Shown here in pieces: positions 6,192 to 11,779 of a stretch of DNA of 11,779 nt. Under the pieces are notes generated by a model. The model ran no database searches, was not told the origin of the DNA, and was given only the letters and a program-made list of their open reading frames with translations. How positions within the stretch are numbered: the stretch's first letter is position 1; each line of letters starts with the position of its first letter. This DNA is from Thermoflexales bacterium (GTDB lineage: Bacteria; Chloroflexota; Anaerolineae; B4-G1; SLSP01), in the NCBI GenBank assembly GCA_015486785.1, contig WFQZ01000264.1, positions 1 through 11,779 on the forward strand, given 5' to 3'. The position numbers and the translations under genes are program-made.

Positions 6192-6217
6192 GACGAGGCC
6201 GGAGAAGCACCTACAAT
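6190..6217 (+). promoter_or_regulatory. Promoter of the phosphatase-polysaccharide operon
   Basis: TTGACG (6190-6195) and TACAAT (6212-6217), each 5 of 6 consensus, are 16 bases apart. The predicted transcript start is near 6224, leaving a leader of about 80 bases before the ATG at 6305. The promoter begins in the T-tract of the preceding terminator, so it marks a clean boundary between transcription units. Confidence 0.6.
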
Positions 6218-6227
6218 TGAGAACACT

Positions 6228-6240
6228 GCTCACCGTGAGC
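6228..6240. promoter_or_regulatory. Perfect 13-base palindrome, possible operator
   Basis: GCTCAC and GTGAGC flank a single central C. The site begins a few bases after the predicted transcript start of the promoter at 6190-6217, a typical place for a repressor operator. It is not followed by a T-tract, so it is not a terminator. The binding protein is unknown. Confidence 0.35.
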
Positions 6241-6304
6241 GTCACCGAGTGCGGAGAAATGGCGCGTGTCCGGCGGTGAAATTTTTATCTGTGGAAGCTG
6301 AACT

Positions 6305-7987
6305 ATGAACCATCTGGCTGTTATAGCCCTGTGGAGCGGAGCGTTCCTGCTCCTGGTTGCATTTTACTTGTGGCGAAGACACCATCGGGGTGTAGCGCGT
6401 GCCCCAATGCCTGAGCCGTCCGCCGATACGATGTTACCCCGTGTTTCGGGCGAGCGGATTTATAACGGTCGTTACATCCTGACCGAGGTCGTTTCCTCTG
6501 AGGCTGAGGTCAATATCTATGAAGCTCAGGACACGATAGCGGTGCGCGTGTGCCCCACTTGTGGGGCGCGGTTGCCCGATCAGCATGACCGATTTTGCCC
6601 CAATTGCGGCACAGACCTTTCCAATGTCACGGCGATTCATCTGGTGGTTTGGATCCGCGAGACCAAAGATGCGGCTGTTTACGCCGCCTTGACGCCGCTG
6701 TTGGAAATGCGCTTAAATCACCCGGCCTTGTTGCTACCGGTCGATGTGTTCAGTGCGCAAGTCCATGGTGAGGATCGTTACTATGAGGTTTACACCGGCA
6801 ACTATCCGACGCCTCTTTCATTGCGTCCTATGCCGCAGCCCCCTCAGAAAGTCCTGGCCTGGACGATCTCTTTAGCCAAGGGATTGGCGTATCTGCACCG
6901 GCATCACGTGGCTTTGAATGGAGTGCGGCTTGATAACGTTACCATCGCGGGGGAATGTGCTCGTTGGATACAATTGCGGGAGGCCCAGATTCTCTCTCCT
7001 GAGGCGCAGGAAGGTGAGGTGTTTGCTCAGGAGGTGGCGTCGCTCATCAAGATTTTGCTGTACCTGCTCACCGGTGCCGACGACAGCTCCGCTGTGACGT
7101 TGCCCCCGACTTTGGCCTCTTGCTGTTCCCAGGTGCTCGCGGCCTCTGATGTGACCGCCGAGTCACTGGCCGAGGTCTTGCAGAACACATTGGCGCAGTT
7201 GGGAGCTTCGCGCGATAGCCTGATCTTTGATATTGGGCTGCGCAGTGATGTGGGGATGAAGCGCACGCTCAACGAGGATAGTGTGCTCGTTCTTTCTCAA
7301 ACGGCGATTGTGCGCTCTCGGAGCAATCCGGTGGGAATTTTCGCCGTCGCCGATGGGATGGGAGGGCATGAAGCGGGGGAAGTCGCCAGCGAGCTAACCG
7401 TGCAGGTGATCGGACAATCCGCTTTGCGCGGCGTCTTCGCCCCGTTATGGGCGGGGGAATCGCCGGATTTCCGACAGTGGATTGTTCAGGCCGCGCTCAA
7501 GGCAAACGAAGCGGTGTTGGCTCAACGGCAGACGGTGGGCAATGATATGGGCTGTACGTTGGTGCTGGCTGCCATCTCCGGTCGCCGGGTGGTGATCGCC
7601 AACGTGGGGGACAGCCGCGCGTATCACCTTTCCGCCGCCGGAATCCGCCAGGTGACTACGGATCATTCCTGGGTAGAGCGGCTCATTGCCACCGGGCAGA
7701 TCACGCGCGAAGAATCACGCCACCACCCACAGAAAAATATCATCTACCGTGTGATCGGCGATCATCAACCCTTGAGCGTGGATGTGTTTGAGGAGTCGCT
7801 CTCCACGGGCGAAGCCGTGCTGCTCTGCTCCGACGGATTGAGCGGCATGGTGGAAGACCGACGGATCTGGGACCTCTGGAAACGTGCCGGCTCAGCTCAA
7901 GATGCTTGCGAACGCCTGGTCGCCGAGGCCAATCAAGCCGGGGGCGAGGACAACATCAGCGTGATCCTTGTGCAGTTGAAGGGATAA
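6305..7987 (+). CDS. Membrane-anchored zinc-ribbon/pseudokinase/PP2C phosphatase fusion
   Basis: This 560-residue protein has one N-terminal membrane helix (about 4-22, followed by RRHHR), so the rest is probably cytosolic. Residues about 55-76 (GRYILTEV, then IYEAQDT) look like a Ser/Thr kinase N-lobe. A zinc ribbon with Cys83, Cys86, Cys98 and Cys101 follows. Residues about 183-215 match the kinase catalytic-loop region (KGLAYLHRHHVA), but the HRD aspartate position is Gly206, the following lysine is Arg208, only Asn211 is kept, and I find no DFG. This half should be a catalytically dead kinase. The C-terminal half (about 308-558) is an intact PP2C (PPM) phosphatase: NED (323-325), ADGMGGHEAGE (349-359), GDSRAY (435-440), CSDGLSG (508-514) and GGEDNIS (546-552), with metal-binding Asp325, Asp350, Asp510 and Asp549. 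It should remove phosphate from Ser/Thr of partner proteins. GGAAG (6293-6297) serves as a Shine-Dalgarno sequence. The priming glycosyltransferase gene starts 38 bases downstream, which suggests co-transcription. Target and ligand are unknown. Confidence 0.88.
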   Translation: MNHLAVIALWSGAFLLLVAFYLWRRHHRGVARAPMPEPSADTMLPRVSGERIYNGRYILTEVVSSEAEVNIYEAQDTIAVRVCPTCGARLPDQHDRFCPNCGTDLSNVTAIHLVVWIRETKDAAVYAALTPLLEMRLNHPALLLPVDVFSAQVHGEDRYYEVYTGNYPTPLSLRPMPQPPQKVLAWTISLAKGLAYLHRHHVALNGVRLDNVTIAGECARWIQLREAQILSPEAQEGEVFAQEVASLIKILLYLLTGADDSSAVTLPPTLASCCSQVLAASDVTAESLAEVLQNTLAQLGASRDSLIFDIGLRSDVGMKRTLNEDSVLVLSQTAIVRSRSNPVGIFAVADGMGGHEAGEVASELTVQVIGQSALRGVFAPLWAGESPDFRQWIVQAALKANEAVLAQRQTVGNDMGCTLVLAAISGRRVVIANVGDSRAYHLSAAGIRQVTTDHSWVERLIATGQITREESRHHPQKNIIYRVIGDHQPLSVDVFEESLSTGEAVLLCSDGLSGMVEDRRIWDLWKRAGSAQDACERLVAEANQAGGEDNISVILVQLKG

Positions 7988-8025
7988 TTTGAGGAAGTGA
8001 ATCTCTCTAGCCAGGAGGAGGAAGC

Positions 8026-9441
8026 ATGCTTAAACGATTCAGCCTAAACTACATTTTGTTCTCGATGTTTTTGGATACTTTTTTGGTTGTCGGTTCGTTC
8101 CTGCTTGCTACGTTGCTGCGAATCACGCTGCCGTATGGTCTGGTGCCATTCAATCCTGAGTACCCAGAAGGGCTACCGCCTCTGACGTTCTACGTCTTGA
8201 TCCCATTTCTGTGGCTCATCACGGCTTTTGCCGTATCGCTGTACGATCCCCGCAAGAGTTACAAGGTGGTTGATGAGTTCCAGGCCTTAACTTTGGCCGG
8301 GTTCTTCTTCAGCTTGATCGTGGCCGGAACTTTGTACTTTTCCTTTCGGCAGGTCTCGCGGGTCCTGATTCTGTATGCTTTTGCCCTGGTCTTTATATCA
8401 CTGATCGGCTGGCGAGTTATGGCCCGAGCGGTGTTTCGGTTGTGGTCTCGGCATCACGCGGGGATCAATCGTGTGGTCATTGCCGGGGCCGGCGTGGTGG
8501 GGCATCGCGTGGCGGCAATGATCCGTGAGTATCAGTGGATGGGGCTGGAGTTGGTGGGCTATCTGGATGATGACCTCACGAAGAAAACCACCGATGTGCC
8601 GATTTTAGGTACGCTGGATGATGTGGAGCAGGTGGTCACTGAGTACCAAGTACGAGACGTGGTCTTGGCATTGCCTCAGCGAGCGCACGAACGCATCAAC
8701 ATGGTGGTGGCGCGATTGCACGAGTTGCCGGTTAATGTGCGCATTATTCCGGACTATTTCAGTCTGGCATTGTACCAGGCAAAGATCAGTGATTTCGGCG
8801 GTATCCCGATGATCAGCCTGCGCGATCCGGCACTCAACGATTATCAACGGATGCTCAAGCGTATCTTTGATCTGGTGTTCGGCAGCATGCTCACGCTCCT
8901 CACGCTGCCGTTGATGGTGGTGATTGCTGTGGCCATCAAGTTGGATTCTCCCGGTCCGATCTTCTTTCGCCAAAAGCGTGTGGGAGAGAATGGGCGGCTC
9001 TTCAATATGCTCAAGTTCCGCTCTATGGTGGAGAATGCCGAGGCATTGCGAGATCAGGTGGTGCAGGTGGATGAAGAAGGGCACGTGATCCACAAGGTGA
9101 AGGACGATCCGCGCGTTACGCGCGTGGGGAAGTTTATCCGCCGTTGGAGCTTGGATGAGCTGCCGCAATTCTTCAACGTGCTGCGGGGCGACATCAGCCT
9201 GGTCGGGCCGCGCCCGGAGTTGCCCTGGCTGGTTGAGGAATACGAGTTGTGGCAACGCAAACGGTTCGCTGTGCCCCAGGGAATCACCGGGTGGTGGCAG
9301 GTGAATGGCCGCTCAGATAAGATGATGCACTTGCATACAGACGAAGACTTGTACTACATTCAAAATTACTCCCTGTGGTTGGATATTTACATCATTCTCA
9401 AGACGCCGTGGGTAGTGTTAAAGGGCAAAGGGGCGTTCTAA
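8026..9441 (+). CDS. Polyprenyl-phosphate sugar-1-phosphate transferase (exopolysaccharide priming)
   Basis: This 471-residue membrane enzyme transfers a sugar-1-phosphate from a nucleotide sugar to undecaprenyl phosphate, the first step of lipid-linked polysaccharide assembly. Four membrane helices occupy about residues 8-33, 52-72, 88-105 and 112-132. A Rossmann-like domain starts with VVIAGAGVVGHRVA (150-163). The C-terminal bacterial sugar transferase domain starts at about 274 with a re-entrant hydrophobic stretch (280-305), then SPGPIFFRQKRVG (308-320), LKFRSM (329-334), the catalytic Asp377-Glu378 pair in SLDELPQ, SLVGPRPELP (391-400) and TGWWQVNGRS (421-430). This domain order is that of the WbaP/CpsE type. 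The length is usual for the family. A strong GGAGGAGG (8014-8021) precedes the ATG. The sugar (glucose, galactose or another) cannot be determined. The stop codon directly abuts the next start. Confidence 0.93.
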   Translation: MLKRFSLNYILFSMFLDTFLVVGSFLLATLLRITLPYGLVPFNPEYPEGLPPLTFYVLIPFLWLITAFAVSLYDPRKSYKVVDEFQALTLAGFFFSLIVAGTLYFSFRQVSRVLILYAFALVFISLIGWRVMARAVFRLWSRHHAGINRVVIAGAGVVGHRVAAMIREYQWMGLELVGYLDDDLTKKTTDVPILGTLDDVEQVVTEYQVRDVVLALPQRAHERINMVVARLHELPVNVRIIPDYFSLALYQAKISDFGGIPMISLRDPALNDYQRMLKRIFDLVFGSMLTLLTLPLMVVIAVAIKLDSPGPIFFRQKRVGENGRLFNMLKFRSMVENAEALRDQVVQVDEEGHVIHKVKDDPRVTRVGKFIRRWSLDELPQFFNVLRGDISLVGPRPELPWLVEEYELWQRKRFAVPQGITGWWQVNGRSDKMMHLHTDEDLYYIQNYSLWLDIYIILKTPWVVLKGKGAF

Positions 9442-10665
9442 GTGCCAATAAGCACCGGAGCGTTAGGCTCGTTGCTGCTGGTGAGTGGGGGCATATTTTG
9501 GTTAGGATCGCTCGCGCCCAGTGTATGGGGAGGCGTGTTGATCGCTGTTGGTCTCGCCCTGGGCGTCTGGAGTCACAATTGGCGGCCTCGTCGCCTCCCG
9601 TGGGATTGGCCGATTGGGATTTTGGCGGTTCTGGGTGGTCTGTCTTTGCTCGTGACTGCACAACATGATGTTACTTTGCCCAAGGTAGTCGGCCTATGGG
9701 CCGGACTGGCTTTAGCGTATTTCCTCGCATGCTGGGCTTACACCTCTGCTCGGATCGTCACTCTGGCCTGGGGGCAGATTTCCGTCAGCGTTATCGTGGC
9801 CGTGGCTGCGCCGTTTGTGGTGCAATGGAGTCGGAACAAATTTGCGCTGCTGCCTCCGACCGTCTACAGCCACTTTCATCTTTTGATTTCCAACTCGATT
9901 CATCCTAACACGATGGCCTCGTTGATGGTTTTGCTCGCTCCGCTGCCATTGGCCTGGGGCTGGCAACAGTTCCAGAGTTCGCGCCGTAGATGGGGTGCGA
10001 TAGGGTTGCTGGTGGGAAGTTGGTGCCTGATGATGTTGATCCTCCTGCTCACTCAATCACGGGGCGGGATCATCGCCGGGGCTGTGGGGGTATTGACGGC
10101 TGTATGGCTAATGGGTAAACGCAAGACCGCTCTAGGACTGGCTATGCTGCTCTTGATCCTGGGGGGAGTCGCCGGCCTGTACCTCACCCGTCACCCAATT
10201 GAGGTGCCTCAGTTCGCTGAACGCGGCTTAAATCCTTCCACGATGGCCTTCCGTTTGCACGTGTGGCGGGTGGCTTTATGGATGATCTCTGATTTCCCGT
10301 TCACCGGCGTGGGGATGGGATTGTTCAACACGGTGGGGAACCTCCTCTATCCGTTCAACGAGACTCAGAATCCCGGTACGCATAACTTGTATCTCGGCGT
10401 AGCTGTCGACTTGGGGATACCGGGGCTGATTGCATTCTTGGCCTTGCTGCTCGTTCTGTTCCGCATGATGAGCGATCTGCCTCGCGGCGATACCCGCGTG
10501 GTCTCAGAGCGATATGCCATTGCCGTCGGTGCGTTTTCTGGCCTGGCGGGGATTTTCGCTCACGGACTCTTTGATAACACCGCGTGGAACACGCGCGCTT
10601 TGTCCTTGCTGTGGCTTGTTGTGGGCATCTTTACTGCTGCGTATTTGCTTAAGGGGAAGAAGTGA
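9442..10665 (+). CDS. O-antigen ligase/polymerase (WaaL/Wzy-like) membrane protein
   Basis: This 407-residue protein has about ten or more hydrophobic segments, spread from about residues 6-40 to 385-403. Family marks are TQSRGG (204-209) at the end of a membrane helix, the large loop with FRLHVWRVAL (270-279) and FTGVGMGLF (287-295), and THNLYLGVAVDLGIPG (313-328), with His314 at the position of the conserved ligase histidine. Proteins of this group join or polymerise lipid-linked glycans on the outer face of the membrane; sequence alone does not tell ligase from polymerase. Translation begins with GTG immediately after the TAA of the priming transferase, with a purine-rich AAGGGG at 9428-9433; coupling is likely. 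It is the last plus-strand gene of the locus. Confidence 0.85.
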   Translation: MPISTGALGSLLLVSGGIFWLGSLAPSVWGGVLIAVGLALGVWSHNWRPRRLPWDWPIGILAVLGGLSLLVTAQHDVTLPKVVGLWAGLALAYFLACWAYTSARIVTLAWGQISVSVIVAVAAPFVVQWSRNKFALLPPTVYSHFHLLISNSIHPNTMASLMVLLAPLPLAWGWQQFQSSRRRWGAIGLLVGSWCLMMLILLLTQSRGGIIAGAVGVLTAVWLMGKRKTALGLAMLLLILGGVAGLYLTRHPIEVPQFAERGLNPSTMAFRLHVWRVALWMISDFPFTGVGMGLFNTVGNLLYPFNETQNPGTHNLYLGVAVDLGIPGLIAFLALLLVLFRMMSDLPRGDTRVVSERYAIAVGAFSGLAGIFAHGLFDNTAWNTRALSLLWLVVGIFTAAYLLKGKK

Positions 10666-10676
10666 GTGGTGAGTGG
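10663..10676 (+). repeat. Tandem TGAGTGG heptamer, two copies
   Basis: Two exact TGAGTGG units run from the stop codon of the ligase-like gene into the gap between the convergent genes, followed by a degenerate GGGAGTGATGAGG. The gap (10666-10729) is G-rich on the plus strand and holds no gene and no convincing terminator hairpin. Two copies may be chance. Confidence 0.3.
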
Positions 10677-10729
10677 GGGAGTGATGAGGTGTCGCTGCCA
10701 AAGGTGTTCGGGGGCAATGATGAGACGGG

Positions 10730-11497
10730 TTATTCAAGTGTATATCGTTTTATCCCTAACGATTGAGCAAGTATTTTTAATATAAAAAGAGGGTTATAAA
10801 CTAAATACCGATACCACAGGCGTTTAGGTTCCTGTACAAGACGGTATAACCACTCTAAACCCACTCGTTGCATCCAAGACGGTGCTTGAGGTATTCGCCC
10901 TGTGTGAAAATCGAACGCAGCGCCCACAGCGATTATTACAGGCGCGTTTAATAAATTTCGGTGTGACGCCATCCATAAATCCTGTTTTGGAGTTCCTAAC
11001 CCTACCCAAATTATGTCAGGGTTGGCTTGGTTAATTTGCTCAACAATTTGCCTGTCTTCTGTTTCTGTCAAGGGTCGAAACGGAGGAGAATAAGCGCCAA
11101 CCACTTTTAAGCCTGAGTATCTTCTTTGAAGCGTCTGGCTCAATTCTTTCGGGACACCCTCCGCCCCCCCATAAAAGTATTGCGTGTACCCCTTCTGCGC
11201 TGAAAGTTCACACAATGCTAACATTAAATCGGGTCCATACACCCTGCCCACTTGTCGGTTGTTCTTTATTTTTCCCAACCAAACAAGAGGCATACCATCA
11301 GGAGTGGCAAGGCTTGCTCCATTGACTGCCTGCCTCATAATGTCATTTTTTTGACATTCCATAATAGTATGGACTGTACAAACAGATACATATTGCTTTT
11401 CGCCTTTTCTTATCCACGATGAGATTTGAGATAATGCATCATTCATCGTGATGGCGCTAATCCCAACTCCCAAGATATTAACTTTAGGCAAATTCAT
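10730..11497 (-). CDS. WecG/TagA/CpsF family glycosyltransferase
   Basis: This 255-residue soluble or membrane-associated enzyme belongs to family GT26, which adds a sugar (ManNAc, ManNAcA or glucose in known members) to a lipid-linked acceptor during glycan synthesis. It opens with KVNILGVGISAITMNDAL (5-22). It carries the active-site motif ATPDGMPLVW (64-73, with Asp67), GRVYGPDLM (84-92), VGLGTPKQD (165-173) and GAAFDFHTGRIPQAPSWM (192-209). The C-terminal helix that follows begins GLEWLYRLVQEP (213-224) and is rich in Arg and aromatic residues. The frame extends 20 residues further up to an ATG at 11557, but that would overlap the upstream gene by 31 bases. The ATG at 11497 leaves a 29-base gap with CAGGG about 7 bases upstream and puts the conserved domain at the natural N-terminus. 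It is much AT-richer than the genes before it. Confidence 0.9.
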   Translation of the reverse strand: MNLPKVNILGVGISAITMNDALSQISSWIRKGEKQYVSVCTVHTIMECQKNDIMRQAVNGASLATPDGMPLVWLGKIKNNRQVGRVYGPDLMLALCELSAQKGYTQYFYGGAEGVPKELSQTLQRRYSGLKVVGAYSPPFRPLTETEDRQIVEQINQANPDIIWVGLGTPKQDLWMASHRNLLNAPVIIAVGAAFDFHTGRIPQAPSWMQRVGLEWLYRLVQEPKRLWYRYLVYNPLFILKILAQSLGIKRYTLE

Positions 11498-11526
11498 CAA
11501 AAAACCCTGACTTTGGCAATCATTTT

Positions 11527-11779
11527 CTATATTTGTCCTAATCGTTGTTGATACCATTCAACCGTGCGGCGCAGACCTTCCTCAAAATTAATTTTAGCCT
11601 TAAACCCAAATAATTGCTCCGCTTTACTGGTATCCAAACAACGGCGAGGTTGTCCATCCGGCTTACTGGTATCCCAAACAATTTCACCCTCAAAACCGGT
11701 TAATTTGGCTATTAGTTCAAGTAAGTTTTTGATACTTATCTCCATTCCACTGCCTAAATTCACCGGATAACTATCGTTA
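11527..11779 (-). CDS. fcl: GDP-L-fucose synthase, C-terminal part
   Basis: The frame is open from the window edge to a TAG at 11527-11529, giving the last 83 residues; the N-terminal Rossmann domain and catalytic Ser-Tyr-Lys are outside the window. The visible part has YPVNLGSGMEISIKNL, then the highly typical WDTSKPDGQPRRCLDTSKA, then an EEGLRRTVEWYQQ end. This matches the C-terminal domain of GDP-4-keto-6-deoxymannose epimerase/reductase, which makes GDP-L-fucose for surface glycans. A related GDP- or dTDP-sugar epimerase is possible but less likely. It precedes the GT26 gene on the same strand by 29 bases, so the two probably share an operon, and it shares that gene's AT-rich composition. 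Confidence 0.85.
   Translation of the reverse strand, partial: NDSYPVNLGSGMEISIKNLLELIAKLTGFEGEIVWDTSKPDGQPRRCLDTSKAEQLFGFKAKINFEEGLRRTVEWYQQRLGQI

Noticed and set aside
5031..6245. 404-codon open frame on the minus strand opposite the ABC ATPase gene
   Set aside because: No recognisable domain; it exactly shadows a gene with all ABC motifs and runs through the terminator.
10694..10715. Terminator between the convergent genes
   Set aside because: TGCC and GGCA can pair over only about 4 bases and no T-tract follows on either strand.
1..11779. CRISPR arrays, insertion sequences, tRNA or rRNA genes
   Set aside because: No regularly spaced repeats, transposase-like frames, cloverleaf or rRNA-like segments were recognised on either strand.

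Overview
The window fits a GC-rich bacterium, most likely a member of the Chloroflexota (Anaerolineae-like). This is inferred from the mix of genes: a zinc-dependent phospholipase C-like protein, a MalK-type ATPase encoded alone, and a membrane-anchored zinc-ribbon/pseudokinase/PP2C fusion. No rRNA or marker gene is present to prove it. Most of the window looks about 60% GC by eye. The last ~1 kb is clearly AT-richer.

Layout. (1) 1-208, minus strand: start of a zinc-dependent phospholipase C-like gene, divergent from what follows. (2) 347-4905, plus strand: a tight ATP synthase operon in the order a, c, b-delta fusion, alpha, a 98-residue DarA/PstA-like (cyclic-di-AMP receptor family, PII-like fold) protein, gamma. 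The short a subunit, the b-delta fusion and the E33/E66 two-carboxylate c subunit recall the 'alternate' or N-type F1Fo ATPases. However, beta and epsilon (normally first in N-ATPase operons) and the small AtpQ/AtpR proteins are absent here. They must be encoded elsewhere if the enzyme works. The DarA-like gene shares an ATGA overlap with atpA and lies 1 base from atpG, so it is embedded in the translational relay of the operon. This is the most notable feature of the window. (3) 4960-6191: one MalK/UgpC/MsmX-type ABC ATPase with its own near-consensus promoter, 10-bp-phased repeats upstream, and a strong intrinsic terminator. (4) 6190-10665, plus strand: a probable operon starting from a good promoter with a palindrome just downstream. 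It encodes the zinc-ribbon/pseudokinase/PP2C fusion, a polyprenyl-phosphate sugar-1-phosphate transferase, and an O-antigen ligase/polymerase-like membrane protein. (5) 10730-11779, minus strand, converging: a WecG/TagA/CpsF glycosyltransferase and the 3' end of a GDP-L-fucose synthase, both AT-rich and probably acquired by transfer.

How the genes work together. The atp block supplies most of a rotary ATPase plus a candidate nucleotide-sensing regulator. The second half is a surface-polysaccharide locus: lipid-linked sugar priming, glycosyl transfer, nucleotide-sugar supply, and polymerisation or ligation. A signalling phosphatase is encoded at its head. No tRNA, rRNA, insertion sequence or CRISPR array was seen, and no gap between genes exceeds about 175 bases.
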